A stretch of 64,000 nucleotides of DNA. It comes from Acanthornis magna. Taxonomy: Eukaryota > Chordata > Aves > Passeriformes > Acanthizidae. This document shows positions 33,101 to 46,435 of the stretch, in pieces. Position 1 is the first letter of the stretch; each line of letters opens with the position of its first letter. Location: positions 248,001 to 312,000 of the forward strand of contig JAWUZG010000007.1 of NCBI GenBank assembly GCA_036785705.1, given 5' to 3'. The notes beneath the pieces are model-generated. The model did no database searches. It was given only the letters and a program-made list of their open reading frames with translations, and was not told where the DNA came from. Made by a program: the position numbers and the translations under genes.

Positions 33101-33960
33101 TTAAGGCAGAGCAAATTGATAGAGGATTTTTAAAAGCTTCAAATGACTATAAAAGGAAACTGTGAGGTAATTTCTGGAAAGGCAGCAATGTCAATGATCA
33201 TGCAGTCCACCAAGAGCTGGAGCTGAACCCAGAATTGCTTGTTCCAGCTATGCAGGAATTCATCATGCTCCCAAGCACTGGTCCAAGGGAAGAAATTATC
33301 CCATACTCTGGGCTGAATGGCAGCCAGGCTGCAGTCTAGATTTTCAAAACCCTTGTCACCTGTTCTTAGCCTCACAGTCCACTCATCCGTCTGCAAACAA
33401 GTTGCAATTAACAACTCTGTTGGACTGCTGGCCTGGGTAAACATACATACAGATGTCTTTTCCAAAGCAGTACATCTTTTCCCAGTGAGATACACATCCT
33501 CCTCTTACCTATGAAATTGGGAAGACACCTCTAAGCCAGATATGTCTGAGCATGCAAAGGAGCAAAGCTCTGGCATTTGGGCACACTTCTCTTTCTTTCT
33601 TTCTTTCTTGGCTCAGGTCTTTTGTGAGCACAGAATTCATCAAGATAGAAAACTTTCAACTAGACAGGATCTTTTGGGTCCATTGTGCCCCAAACACATC
33701 AATTGGTGGCACCATTGCAATGCCAAATAACAAACAGCAGCAAAATGACACCAATAAAACATGGCAAAAGAGGAAGAGAGGCCCAGCGAGAAATGGATAT
33801 GGTGAGACAATGGTACATCAAGTGAGCTCCACTCTTATAACCTCTAGCCTAGCAGGTTCTGCTGCCATATTCTCTGCTTCGTTTATTTAAATTTATTTTG
33901 TTTAAAATTTTAAAACATATATCATCCAAATAAAACACACACAATTAAAAATTTGAAAGA
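30131..33960. other. Spacer without recognised gene
   Basis: No domain or repeat recognised. Open frames of 60-170 codons occur on the minus strand, including one at 33139-33495 with protein-like composition but no splice sites that I can support and no family that I recognise. Confidence 0.35.
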
Positions 33961-33975
33961 TATAATCAAAACATA

Positions 33976-34191
33976 TTTATTGAAAACTACATCTAAATAT
34001 CAGAACATATGTACATCTGTAACTATAAAGCCTAATGGATCAGTTGTAGTCTTCAATCTTCTTCGGAATGGTGGCAGCTTCATTGTGAGCTTGGAGGGAA
34101 GAGCTCTTTTGGACGGGAGGCAAGGGCTTTCTGGGTAGGGGAACATAGAAATGTCCAGCAAAACTTGTTGGATGACTGTAGCCACTCAGGC
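33976..34191 (-). CDS. Candidate 3' terminal exon with poly(A) signal
   Basis: On the minus strand a good acceptor (TTTGCAG) is followed by 49 codons encoding a peptide that starts LSGYSHPTSFAGHF and ends KKIEDYN before a TGA (34040-34042). About 60 bases later AATAAA appears (33976-33981, minus strand). This is the structure of a last exon. Homologous exons occur at 29443-29653 and about 45640-45760. The upstream exon candidate is 34652-34721, but it ends in phase 2 and this exon's long frame needs phase 1, so an intermediate exon would be required. Confidence 0.4.
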
Positions 34192-34651
34192 CTGCAAAGA
34201 GGAAACATAAAATACGATAGAGGCCACAATACAAACTTAAAGTATTAAAAGTTACGTATTTCATGGGACAGATTTCCTGGAAACATCCAAAGAGCTGCAG
34301 AGGGAAACATGCTCCTGCTGGCAGCCCCTTGAAGCAGGCCAGGGGGACACCCTGAGCCACCTCCACAGAGCTGCCACAGCAACACCCTGGCCTCTGGGCT
34401 GCCGGGGGACAACAGGGAGCCCAGAGCCCTGGGCTTGCCAGGAATGCCTCAGCTGCACATGCACCTCCTGCTCCTCTCCCTGCCCCACAGCTCAGCAGCC
34501 CCACAGCTGCACGGGGCACTGGGAGCAGCACAGCTCAGTGCAGGGGGCACCTGCAGGGCACAACTGTTCCCTGGCAACGTGCATGGACACTCCGGGCTGG
34601 CACAAATCCCTCCCTCCCTCCCACCAGAGAGCAGCCCAGTTCCTGCCTTAC

Positions 34652-34721
34652 CTCTCTGTGAGGCTGAGCCATGCTCAGCCTTCACCTTGTCCTCGATCAG
34701 AAGTTTCTCCAGGCCCCCCAT
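34652..34721 (-). CDS. Candidate first exon MGGLEKLLIED, unit A side
   Basis: On the minus strand an ATG (34719-34721) opens a peptide starting MGGLEKLLIEDKVKAEHG and ends at GTAAGG. A near-identical copy lies at 46218-46287. It could be the first coding exon of a gene to its left, or part of a spurious frame; no family is recognised. Confidence 0.35.
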
Positions 34722-34869
34722 GCCATGACTAGGAACCGGGGTGGAGAGAGCAGGGGCAGATGCATGTCCGTCCTTAGTATTTTGTCATTTTTTGAACAGG
34801 TAAAATGTCGCATCCGGTGGTGGGTGTCCAAGTCGGTAATTCATTAGCTCTTGGGAAGACATGCTGCCT

Positions 34870-37800
34870 TCACCAGCCCAAAATCTTGGCGAGGTTTTTC
34901 CCCACGTGTGGAGGCTGGCTGGCAGCATGCTTCTCCAGCTGGGAGCCCATCACCTTGTGCAGGGCCAAGGCAAGCTTGCTGACCACAGTGTGGACACTGG
35001 CGCTTCGGACAGGCAGCGCCTTGGTCCCCAGGAAGGACCACAGCACGGGCAGGGCGTAGCGCTTGACCACTTCGGGGCTCCTGGCATAAACCCATTCCAC
35101 AAGCACTGCCAGGAGAGAGACACAAGATCCTTAACCACCAAGCTTCATGCAAACAAGCACCTCCCTCTAGCTGGGCTTCTTGGGAGCCTCTCTAGCTAAG
35201 ATCAGCAAAGTAACACAGAGAGCCCTGCAATCCAGAAACAGGCAAAGCAGCTGATCATCTCCGCAAAAGAACCACCAACCCCTCAGGACTAATTTCTCCA
35301 AACAAAGCCTTCTACCTCTGGAAGCCTTTGTACATTTACTAAATCATTTCACAATCTCTTTCTGCATGGACAAGGACCAGAAGGTCAAATTGCCCTTTAT
35401 TGCCATTTAGAAGTTATCCAAACCTGTACTCAAGATGTTGAAATGCACCGCAGAGAAACAATTGAGAGATCTCTACTAAAAGGGATTTTAGTGACCTTTG
35501 ATGAAAAATGCCAACAGCCTAATCTGGCTCTGCCCTTTGCTCAGTGGCACACAGCAAAGGGCACGATTAGACCACACTTCTAAACTCCAGCCCACCTGAG
35601 ACAACTGCTGCTTGCCAGTTTGATTAGAAACACCAGTCACCAGCTGGTGTCTTTGGCAGAATGCTTTTGTGGCTTCTAACAAACACCTCTTTCAAACCTC
35701 TACATGTCTTACATAATCACCCAGACCCCATTGCCATGGCATTTCAGCCTCTCCAAATGTTCATGGCATTTCCCCTCCCAATGTTAATGGTGATTTCTCT
35801 TACAATCCGCACTGCAATAGGGCAATAGAGAGGGAGAGAAAAATGCTGCACAGGGCACTGAAATTGAACCAAAACGCAAGCATTCTCTCACATTCCCTCT
35901 GAAGCCAGCTCTCTGCTCATTTTCTGAACTGAACTGTATCAAACACAGACAAAAATTTACTACCAATACGCTCCTTGCATGGCAGATTTGCCTGAGAGAT
36001 CAAAACCTGAAATGGTCTAGAGACCATTCTTATTTTCTCTACTGGCAAAATGTCATGCAGTAGCCATTTATTATTCTCTGGTGGAAGAGCCTTCATTTTC
36101 CCTATGCTGTTGATCTGCCAGCAGTCATCAACATTTAAACAACTCCTGAAAGTATCTAAAACCAATTCTGCTAAGCAGGAAAATGGTTATGGTTCCCATT
36201 TTTAAATGGGAGTTACTTTCAATTTAAATGCAATTCTAAACATCCGTCACTATGGAGTTTGAGAAGAGAAAGGGCTGTCTGCTTCCACTAAATCTCTGAG
36301 AGAACATCTGCTCTTTCTAAAGTAGTCCTAATTTCTGTTGAAATACTGTCTTTGACTAAGAGGTTAAACTACCTGCAAAACTGAATTCTTTCTTCCTAGA
36401 GGTCTACTTTATTCAAATGCTCTTTAAAAGGCCTTTGACTTTGCCAGTCACTGAACTTGCCCTTTTGAGACTCATAATGAAGACACAAAGTGTATTCAAC
36501 CTTGCATTTAAAGATGCTGGCATAATTTGCAGTGGATTGAGCCCTAATTAGAGCAAGGCTATAAATAAGGTAAGGCTAGAAAGAGTCTTTGCTACTCTAC
36601 ATGGAGATTTTCACTTTTCCATTCCTTGCCTATTGCTGACATAGCAAGCTCCTAGGAGGAATCCATTAGCAGCTGCATTTGGAGCATTTTGGACAGCGCT
36701 GACATAGCAAGAGACTGTTGGCACATGCTGAAATGCTCAGTCCAATGCCACTTCTACAGCACAGGCTGGGAGCCTCAGCACTCTGCTTGTGCCCCTCTGT
36801 CCCCAAAAGCTGCCTTGCACAAAATCCGTGCCTCTAACATGTCTGTTGGGTTTTGACCTACACTGTGACCCTCAGGCACTGCAGGCTTCAGCCTCAAAAT
36901 TTCCAAGAGCAAAGCAAGCCTTCTGTGAGGACAAAAGAAACTGATCCCCTCAAACAGCATTTTCCCCCATTTCCCCTCAAAGATCACAGAGATCCCTGAG
37001 CTTTTAGCCCCTCCCTTTCCTAGAGGCAGCTTCTGAGATGCCCCAGGAAGAGCTCAGCCCCGAGGCCCAGCACCGCCCCCATCCCAGATGCTTCACCCCT
37101 CTGCAGCAGCCAGGGAAAACCTGCCTAGTACACCTTCCGTGGCTATTGGGCAGGAGGGACAAGCTCAGCACCTCCTGATTTGGAGGAGCTACTCTACTGT
37201 CTGGTCACAAGCATTCCCTCTAAATAATCCCTCACAAGACCTCTTGGCTTAGAAGGGGAAGCCATACCTGAGAGACGCTCCGTGACATCCAGCAGACCTT
37301 GGCCACTCAGTTGACTCCAGCGGTTGCTGAACTCTTTCAGCAGTGATACTTTATCTACAAGAGAAACACACCTTTGTGCTCACTCTTCTGAGCTCATAAA
37401 AGAAAGGACAGTGGGGAGGGGAAGGGCAGAGGCAACTGCATTTTGGAAAAGAAAGGAAATTTCTGCCGGTTTTTGAATCCTTTTCTTCTTTCCTTCCAGC
37501 CTACTTGGCAGGATTTTAAGTTCCAAAAGAAAAGCTCTCCTTTCACATCTGTAAATCCAAAGTGCTCTGCTGTACCAGGAGCCATGTTAAACACTGAACA
37601 TCAGGGACCTCAGGATTTCAATCCCATGGAAGCAGGGAAAAGGTTTTGCATCCCACAGCTTTGCAGAAGTGATCTCCTCCTCCCCTATGGAAAAGGGGGA
37701 GAAGGCTCCAAAATTCACACATGCCTTCCCACTTTAAGGATAAGCTCTTTGAAATCGTCGGGTTACCTGTTGGGATCTATGGACAAGACTCCAAGTTACT

Positions 37801-40800
37801 CATGCAAGAGCTGAGGCATGTGCACACAGAGTCTTGGAGCAATGGCTGACTTCAGCTATGAAGCTCAGGGCAGCAGTGGAGCAAGAGGATTTGCCTGCTC
37901 GTGTCACTCCAAGCTAGGAGCACTGCACAATCCTTTGGAGTTCACGAGGTTTCTTGTCATTTGCCACGGGATGTTGACTTGTAAAGATAGACAGTTTAAA
38001 AGGACTTGGGAAGGTTTTGTTCATGCCTTTGTCCAGTAGAGACTTCCTTCCCCTATTAAAGCTCTAGATGTTCACTTCTGCAATATTTGTGACTTGGTTG
38101 CTTGACTGAATTCTTGCAAACAGCCATAAAAATGGGCAGAATTCAAAAAAGATATCCCACTTCACTTGCTTGAGCGTATCTCTGCGTAAAGTCATTGTGA
38201 TGAGAGGCAGAGGTGCTTTGCTCCTGTTCTGACATCTCTCCCCAGGGAAAATTGTTGGTGATCTCAGAGGTGGAGAGAGGGGAATGGCACAATGCTCCAC
38301 ACAAAACCCTGAAGCCATCTGTTTGCCACATCCTCTGCTAGCAGGATTCTGCAGCTTTTCCCAAGCCTTTGCCCATGCTCCACAAGAAATGGCTACGGGC
38401 CAAGAGCAGTCGAGGTCTCACAGCCTTCTCCCCAGTTCACAAACAGCAAGAACCCCATCCTTGGGACACAGCAAGGCACTGAGTCAGGCAATTCAAGGAG
38501 TTCACAGAGCAACAGAGGTGGAGAAAGTGTAAACTCCCCTTTAAGACCTGCCTCTTCAACACTCCATTTTTCAGGCATATTCACCCAGTGGGGCATTTGC
38601 AGAGCTGACATCAATCTGGGTGGCAAAGGAATTTACAGCAGCCCTTGGCTACGCAGGCATTTGCTATAGCCATCTTGCCCCATGCAAAACAGCATGTGGA
38701 ACAAGCCATCATTGACAGCTGGATTTATACTTGTTTGTTCAAAAAAAAATGAACTTGGGGAATCAGAAGTTCCCCTTTGAAAAAAGAAGACAAAGAAGAA
38801 AGGTGGAAAACAGACAGCTATTGCCTGTAATGTAGAGCCTTCAGGAGGCTGCTCTGCAGAAGCTCTGCTGGGCCAGTGTTCCTTCATGCCAACAGCAAAG
38901 CTATTCATTGGCAAAGACCAAGGGGGCCTAAGCAAGCTCCAAAAAGCCCTTTGTCTTGGAATTCTAGCAAAGCTGCAGTCCACGACTTACTCTTCAGCTC
39001 CTTCTCTGCCAAAGCACACAAGCAGCACAGAGCCAAGGGCTCCTGGGACTTTTGGGAAAGGCTGATGCACATTCCAGCCTGTTGGGGGACTGGTGCCTAA
39101 GGACTGCACCTCCACACCTTCTGCTGGATGTCAGCTGGAGGTTTCCACAGACAACAACAGCTATCAAGGCACTCTTTGCTCTTTACACTCTGAGAGGCAG
39201 AGACACGGTTGAGGAGAGTCCATGTCAGGGGTCAGCCTTACCCAAGTGAGCAATGGATCCTTCCAGTGCTTTCACTGCAGCAGCATAAACCCCGGAGTCC
39301 GTTGAGTTGAGGTTGCTGGTTATTCCTTCCACTAAACGAATGATCACTGGGTTTAAGCCATCCTTTAGGATGCCTATCATGTCAGCCAGCACATCCAGCG
39401 CCTGTTGTTTTACTCTCTTATGACTGTCGCCAAGCCTCAGGACAAAATCATCAAAAATCTGTGAAGAAAACAAGCAACAAGAAAGCTGGATTAAAATATC
39501 CTTGTTTGAAGAAGGCATGTAGAAATGAGCACTCTTGCTGTCACATCAGCACTTGCTTGCACAATTTCTCTGTCTTCCTGTAGCCTACTCACTGGAATGG
39601 TTGCACAACCTCATGCCGGTTGAAAGATTTTCATGTCTTTTTGAGAGGTTTGGGTGGGGACAGAATAGTTCCTAAGGTGCTTCTCTCCACCTAGAAGTCA
39701 CTAAATTCATCCCATTTCTTGATGCAAACCAGTATCTTTGGTATAAAAGTATGGAACCAAATATTTTCAATGCCCATTTTTCGACACAGATGCCTCAGGT
39801 ACTGAGGATAAGTATGATTTTGCTAAACTATGGCCGGAGGAGATCCAAGTTGTGTTTGGTGTGTCTCGGAGCCTGTGTCTGGACAAGTGCAGGGCTCTGA
39901 TCAACTCTTCCAGAATGCAGACCATTTGTCTAATTAACAGGTAGACTTGTGAAATTTCATGTGCTGGACAGCACTCATTAGAGCAGGTTCAGTCCCTTGA
40001 CAGCCACATTGTTAGGCAGCACTTTCTGGAAAAGGGGAAAAGCAGCTTCTGGGAGGAGAAGGAAGAGATCTGTGTCCTTAGGCATTTTCCTCCTTTCCCA
40101 AAGAGCAAAAAGGCCCTCCAAGAAGGGTGAGCACAGGCTTGAGCAAGAGGAATAGGGATGAGGCTGGAAATGAGTAGCCAGAGTTCTGCCTGTGCAAGAC
40201 CAGATGGAGGTTACAGAAGTATCCTTTTCCAAAATTTTGCTTTAAACCAACCCAGCCTGATACCTCTTTTCCTCATCCAAAGCCATGTTTTGCCTAGAGA
40301 AGAATTGCTACCCTTTCAGTGGCTGGATTCCCTTCACTTAACACAACTGGCAGTAGGAGACAGCGAAGTTACAGCAACAGAAAATTCTGTCATCATCGCG
40401 TGAACAGCATCAATAGGCACCGGCCAGACAAATACATCTGGACGGAAAGAACTTGTCCTGAAGCCTGGAACTGAATTCAATTTTTCTGGGGAAGAGGGAC
40501 CAGCCTGTCCCAAAGCGCCAGGACGCAGAGCCAAGACAGACTGAAGTAACTCTACTGCTCCAGGCTCGGGAAAGGAGCTAAAGAAAAGGAGCAATGAAGA
40601 AACCCCACATACTTGGACAATGTTAGTGGAGATGAGCCGGGGCTTGGTTTTGCACAGATGAAGGAGCGGTGCCAGTCCTTCCATCCGTGTCTGAAATGCC
40701 TTGGCTTGCAGGAGATTGGAAAGCTTCTGGAGCAGCTCTGTTTCTTCCCCAGCTGGAGGTAACGTGACCTGGACTTTTGGACGGTGTAGGTGGCGTCCAT

Positions 40801-42425
40801 CCGAGGTAGAGTTCGCCCTGGAAAAAGACCAGAGATTCAGTGATGCCAACTCTTGGTTTTCCACAAGCCAAGGCAGGTTATGGGTGCTACCATACTGAGC
40901 AGCACTATGAAATCCCACATTCATTAGTCTTCAGCGCAAATAGAGGGAATAATGCAAAGTGGTAGGGAACAAGCCTTCTTTAAGGAAGCAGCAGAAAACT
41001 TTGGACTCTTTGGAGAATGGCCCATTGTGTTGGAAGTTGATTTGGTTCAACACTCATTCTCCCTGCTCCTGCAAAAAGGCTCATTCCTTTCTACAGCACA
41101 GATGAAAAGGAATACAAAAGCCCCAAAACAAACAGATGATTTTCCACTGGATGCTGCTGAATTCACCAAGCTCCTTCCAGCTCCAGAAGGCAAGAGAGCG
41201 GGGCAGTATTCCCAGAAGACAAATAATCCTTGGAGTAATAAGGATTGCCTTGGACACCTTTTGTAGATTTGAAAATTTTCTTTGACACTAGTACCACCTG
41301 TGTCTTTTGCAAAGACACTGTCATCTGCAGAAGCACTGTTCTCCACTTAATTCTTTTACGGGGGGCAGAGTAGTGATACTGGGGTGTGGGGGGAGAATTA
41401 TGCCTAAATGTAAACCCATTTTCTCCTCTGTCCCTTTCCCCTTTGTGGCCAATGTTCAAACTACTCCACCCCCCACATTTTCCTAATAAAAATAATAATT
41501 CCTTTGCTATCTGCAGATGAAGAGGCTGAGGATGAAGAGTTCATTCCCAGGAGCCAAATGATTCAGCAGAAGAGGAATGAGATAAAGACTGATTAGCTAT
41601 GTTTCATCTCATATTAGCAGTGGCAATAGTTGCACAAAGGAGACATTTCGGCTGCTGCCAAGCACTTACTTGCTTCTTAATTCTCCTCAGAATATCTTCC
41701 AGGTCATGTGGGGAAACAGATTGCTCCAAAAGCTTCTTGAATTTTGGATGACTCAGCAACATTTTCACCATCTCCTGTCCATAATGCCTAACCCAGGAAA
41801 AAAAGAAAGAAAGAAAGATTGAAAGAAAGTGAGAGAGAGAGATGAAAGTGAGGAAAAGAAGAGTGTCAAGCAAAGAAGCTGATGCCTTCAACTCAGCAGG
41901 TGCAATAGTGGCATGAGAAGGCATTAGCTACTCAGCAAAGAGAGACATTTACCTCCCCCTGTCACTGCACAGTGCTGTCAGCTGAACACAAGAGACAAGA
42001 GGAGAACATGGGGCAACAGAAAAACTCAGTTTCACTCTGAAACTGGGAGTTTGCTTCTGGGGCATCGAAGCCTCCCAGGGAACAAGCAGAGTTAATCTGC
42101 TTTGTTTTCAGAGCTTATCAGCAGTGTCTTGCTGCCATTGCACAATAATTTGCCTTTCTTTAACTGGCAGGGAAGCCAGGACAAAACACCTCACCCTTGC
42201 TATTGATTATGCCATCCTAGATGTATGCCCAGGGGCAGCTAGTTACTCATGTCTTCTTGGCATCTCTTCTTGGGAATTTAATCATCCAAGTAAGGGCATT
42301 TTGGGGCTTTGGCTTGATTTTGCCACTAGGAAACCACAACTTTCTTCAAGAAGAATTTTACAGGTCATTCAGCCACCAAAAGCAGGAGTTCGGCCACACA
42401 CTTCCGCACCTGGACATAGCGGCTC
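34870..42425 (-). pseudogene. TOGARAM2-like gene, unit A, deleted copy
   Basis: TOG/HEAT-repeat proteins of the TOGARAM family bind tubulin and act at cilia. Exons equal to B exons 10 (34870-35105), 9 (37268-37354), 8 (39242-39458), 7 (40613-40817) and 5 (41670-41787) are present with intact splice sites and phases. Three lesions are visible. B exon 6 (104 bp, phase 0 to 2) is missing with about 1.6 kb of flanking introns, so splicing 5 to 7 would shift the frame. Exon 4 is cut by a deletion joining 42378 to 42381 and runs into a TGA. Counterparts of B exons 1-3 are absent. A few amino-acid changes against B occur (for example Val/Leu in exon 8). A shorter product from exons 7-10 is possible; otherwise this is a pseudogene. 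Confidence 0.75.
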
Positions 42426-43470
42426 CTGGGAAGAAGAGAGCCAACACTGGGCCACAGGGACAAGGAGGGACAGCAGCGCAGGCCATGGCCACAGCATGCT
42501 CCCTGTCATTGCTGGCCAAAGGAGGCCTGCGTCTCCCTGAACTTGGGACACCTGCAGACGCTTCTGTCCTGAGATAAACACAAAGTTAGCATTGGACAGA
42601 ATGAGTGCCTGCAAGGGAGAGGGAGGAATTCAGTCTCCCTGCACTATCTGATGCTCAATTTCTTTCTCAAATCTTACTCTGAGAAGGATTAAAGAAATAG
42701 ATTAAATATGAATTACTTAGAAATTAAAAACTACTCATGCTGACCCATCAGAGGACACCCATGACACAGAGCTGCAGCAGCATGGAGGCTATTTCCACCC
42801 ATTTATCCCCAAATCTGCAGAGCCTTGGAAAAAAGCAAATGCAGGGATAAAACTCTGTGGGGCATGAAGTTGCAGAATATCCAGCAAGGAGGCCCATTTC
42901 TTCTGTGAGGCTTGGCAAGAGAGACATTTGAATGTTTAATCTTTTCCAAAGCTGAGGAAAGGGTGGCAGTCACTTTAGCCAGGCTGTCCTGCTCTCGAGA
43001 GTGTCTCTTGGGAACTATCAGGCCCAGCACCAACACTTCAGGCAGCATTTGGTTCAGCTGTCCCATGGCTGTCAGCCTGTGAAGCCTAACATGAAATATC
43101 AGTTGGAAGAGAAAGTAGAGCTCTAAGGCCAGCACAGTCATACAAGACTCCTCTTGGCAGCAGCTGCACCTGCTGTGCAGGCTGTGCCACACGCAACACG
43201 TGGCCCCCCATGTGCTCCATGCCCCAGCAAGTAGCCTCCCTATTTCTCAAGTCCATGGCAGAATGATGATGCATGGTTTTTTTCACGGCTTCTGTGGTTA
43301 GTGCTGTGAAATATCAAAGAGCACTCACAGCTGCAATTGCAATTGTGCCTCTTCCCACAAAACCACAAGGCTCTATCCTTAGCCTTTGCAGGCACTTTCA
43401 CTTCCCCACCATTCACCACATCTAGGCAACTCTGGCAGACTGGGAGAACTCCAGGAAGCAGCAGGCACCT

Positions 43471-45834
43471 GAGACAGAGCACCTTGACCTCCTTGATCTT
43501 ATGCCCAGTTGTAAAAATTGACCAAGTATTGGATTATACATCTTTTACCCAACATTTATCTGGGCTCTCATTTGACAGTGGAGGCCCAGGCACAGAGATA
43601 TTACAACTGACATTTACAAAAGCAGCACCTGAATTTGCAGACACCTCTTCAATAGCCAATAGCTGCCCATACATATTCTCAAGGGTGCAGGAGTTTACAA
43701 ATATGGATTACAGCATTTAAAGATCTGCAGTATCCAGACACATGCAATACAGTTCCCAAATGACAACACAAACATTCCAGAGGGAATCGATAGCCAAGTC
43801 CCACAGAGGAGCAGTTTTGAGGTGCTTTTCAGCCCTTCCTCCACTTCCCCACCACCACCACCTCTGCTCTTCAGGCATGTGGTGTTGGTTGGACATTGTG
43901 CTGGATCATCACAGATAGGCAAATTGGTGAATACACAGAGGTTTGCCCAAATACAAATTTGTGGGAAATAAGCTCACGAGATGGGAAGAGTGAGGTGAAC
44001 AGCACACAGGAGCAGCAGACACCTTGGCTTACCTCATCTCCTGGGACTCTGGGAAATCCAGCTGCTGAGAGCTTGGCTGAGACACAGCAGCACTGCCAAC
44101 AAAGGAACTTACAGCCTTGTGTGTGGGGGGAATCAGAGGCAGTCCCAAGGACCCCTTCTTCATATCCCCACCACTGGAATTCAGCAAGGAAGCCTGCAAA
44201 GAGTAGAACAATGTGCTCAGATAGAGCATCCAGTCCTCACCCATTCACCCTTCCAGAGCTTTATCCAGGTTCTTAGCTAGAAATTGGCATCAACGTGTTC
44301 TGGGCTGCCTCTGCCTCCTTTGGCATTTGGCATGCTATGGCAATGGGTTTACATCACTATTCTCTCCCTGTCCCTAAAGCGCCTTCCAGCCACTGCTGAT
44401 CTCCAGCCAAGTCCCCACAAAGCCATTCTGCAGCATGGCAAAACCTGCTTCTCCCAAGCTCCTCATTTCTCCTGCTGCTGCCCTTCCTTCCTACAGCTCC
44501 CCAGCAGCCTTGGAGCCCACATGCTGCTCAGCTCTCGCCATGCTCGCTGCTCTCCAGCTCCCACACATCCATCATCTCAGCCTCACAGGCACTGATGAAG
44601 CTCAGCACAGCTCCCTGCCCTGCTGCTCTCTCTAAGCTCTCTGCCTGCCCAAGTTGCTCCAGGGCCCCCAGACCATGACCAGCAACAGGGGGGAGGCAGC
44701 AGGGGCTGATGCACACCCTTCCTTACAATCCCATCCCTTCTGCAACAGCTCAAGAGCCAAATCAGCTCCTCTTCAAACTTCAGGGAAAGGATCAGTTCCT
44801 GGCAGGGACACACTGGGCCCTTTCTCACCAAGGCTGAAATCAAGTACCCAAGCCTTGGATTGCACATTGTCTTTACCAAAGCTGCTCTTCAGCTGCCTCC
44901 TCCTGCACCCCATGGCAAACCCAAAACAACTGCAGCTCCTGGCCCTGCTGCAAAGGCAATTGTGTGCGTGGGCTCTGGGCTGCTCTCGCCATGGCCACCT
45001 CCCATCCCTCACCTCTGGACAAAGCCATGTCACAGCACAAAGCTGCCCAGATGCTGATCAAGTCTAGAAACAGCATCAGAGACAGCTGTGCAGAAGGGCA
45101 TGGCTGTACAGCTCAAAAGATGAGACAACTGGGAATGGACTTTGCATGACTGCCTGTTCCAGCAAACACCTTTTTCCTTCCAAACCAGACACAGCTGACA
45201 GAAAACACCACCAAGACATAGAGATGCTTCACAGATATCCATAGTTTACTAAATGTAGATGGATTACTTGACCAGATTGGATACCTTTAGCTGCTCTGTC
45301 TGCTTGTTGGTATTTTCTCAGCCATAAGACAAGGAGGAGCCACTAGAGAGCCCAGAAAACATTCAGACACCTCTCCTGCTATTGATACACGTTGGGGATG
45401 TGAAGTCTGCACTACACACCCATTGCAAAGAGAGCCTGAAGTGCAATGTCCAGCTGAGCTCTCCCTTGGCTCACCTGCTTGCCTGGGCTCTCACCCCAGC
45501 AAGAGTTCTCAGAGATCTGCCTACAGGTCATCAACTGAAAATCTATCACACAGGACTTAGCCTGGTCTCCTTACCTTCAATCCTTTTCCTTCTCACATCA
45601 GGTCCTGGTAAATCACCTCATTCTTGTCTTAGCCGGTGAACTTTTTCCCATGTTTCTGCTTCTCTCCGTTGCACACAAGGGAGGCAATGGCTTTGTGTGC
45701 AATGGCAATAGGAAGTGTCCTGGGAAAACTTCTCAGAAACAGTGTAGCCAGTCAGGCCTGCAAAGTGGAGACACAAAATATAAGAGAGGCTTCAATGCAA
45801 CCCTAGAGCACCTAAAGCTACATATTTCATGGGA
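43471..45834. other. Spacer between units A and B, related to copy C
   Basis: The block aligns with 28.3-29.7 kb. It includes the exon 44033-44193 (open, phase 0 to 2; C-terminal part reads SQPSSQQLDFPESQEMR) and a related block at about 44528-44716. It probably contains the 5' part of a further array unit; there is no full gene model. Confidence 0.45.
44033..44193 (-). CDS. Linker exon, A-B spacer copy
   Basis: Acceptor TTTGCAG, donor GTAAGC, 161 bp, open throughout in one frame starting ASLLNSSGGDMKKGSLGLPL and ending in phase 2. The copy at 28852-29011 is one base shorter and frameshifted. Confidence 0.45.
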
Positions 45835-46217
45835 CTGATTTCCTGGAAACATCCAAAGAGCTGCAGAGGGAAACATGCTCCTGCTGGCAGCCCCTTGAAG
45901 CAGGCCAGGGGGACACCCTGAGCCACCTCCACAGAGCTGCCACAGCAACACCCTGGCCTCTGGGCTGCCGGGGGACAACAGGGAGCCCAGAGCCCTGGGC
46001 TTGCCAGGAATGCCTCAGCTGCACATGCACCTCCTGCTCCTCTCCCTGCCCCACAGCTCAGCAGCCCCACAGCTGCACGGGGCACTGGCAGCAGCACAGC
46101 TCAGTGCAGGGGGCACGTGCAGGGCACAACTGTTCCCTGGCAATGTGCATGGACACTCCAGGCTGGCACAAATCCCTCCCTCCCTCCCACCAGAGAGCAG
46201 CCCAGCTCCCGCCTTAC

Positions 46218-46287
46218 CTCTCTGTGAGGCTGAGCCATGCTCAGCCTTCACCTTGTCCTCGATCAGAAGTTTCTCCAGGCCCCCCAT
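46218..46287 (-). CDS. Candidate first exon MGGLEKLLIED, unit B side
   Basis: Same sequence and splice donor as 34652-34721. Confidence 0.35.
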
Positions 46288-46435
46288 GCCATGACTAGGA
46301 ACCGGGGTGGAGAGAGCAGGGGCAGATGCACATCCGTCCTTAGTATTTTGTCATTTTCTGAACAGGTAAAATGTCACATCCGGTGGTGGGTGTCCAAGTC
46401 GGTAATTCATTTGCTCTTGGGAAGACATGCTGCCT

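Larger units (their letters stand above)
34265..43470. repeat. Segmental duplication, unit A (left copy)
   Basis: Near-identical to 45835-57321 over almost its whole length, on the same orientation. The offset is about 11.57 kb from 34.3 to 40.8 kb, jumps to about 13.1 kb after 40.82 kb, and changes again at 42.38 kb. These steps are two deletions in A of about 1.6 kb and 0.7 kb (or insertions in B). Homology stops at about 43470, where A joins DNA like that of copy C. Confidence 0.95.

Noticed and set aside
33139..33495. 118-codon minus-strand frame with protein-like composition
   Set aside because: No family recognised and no convincing splice sites. Not called as a gene.
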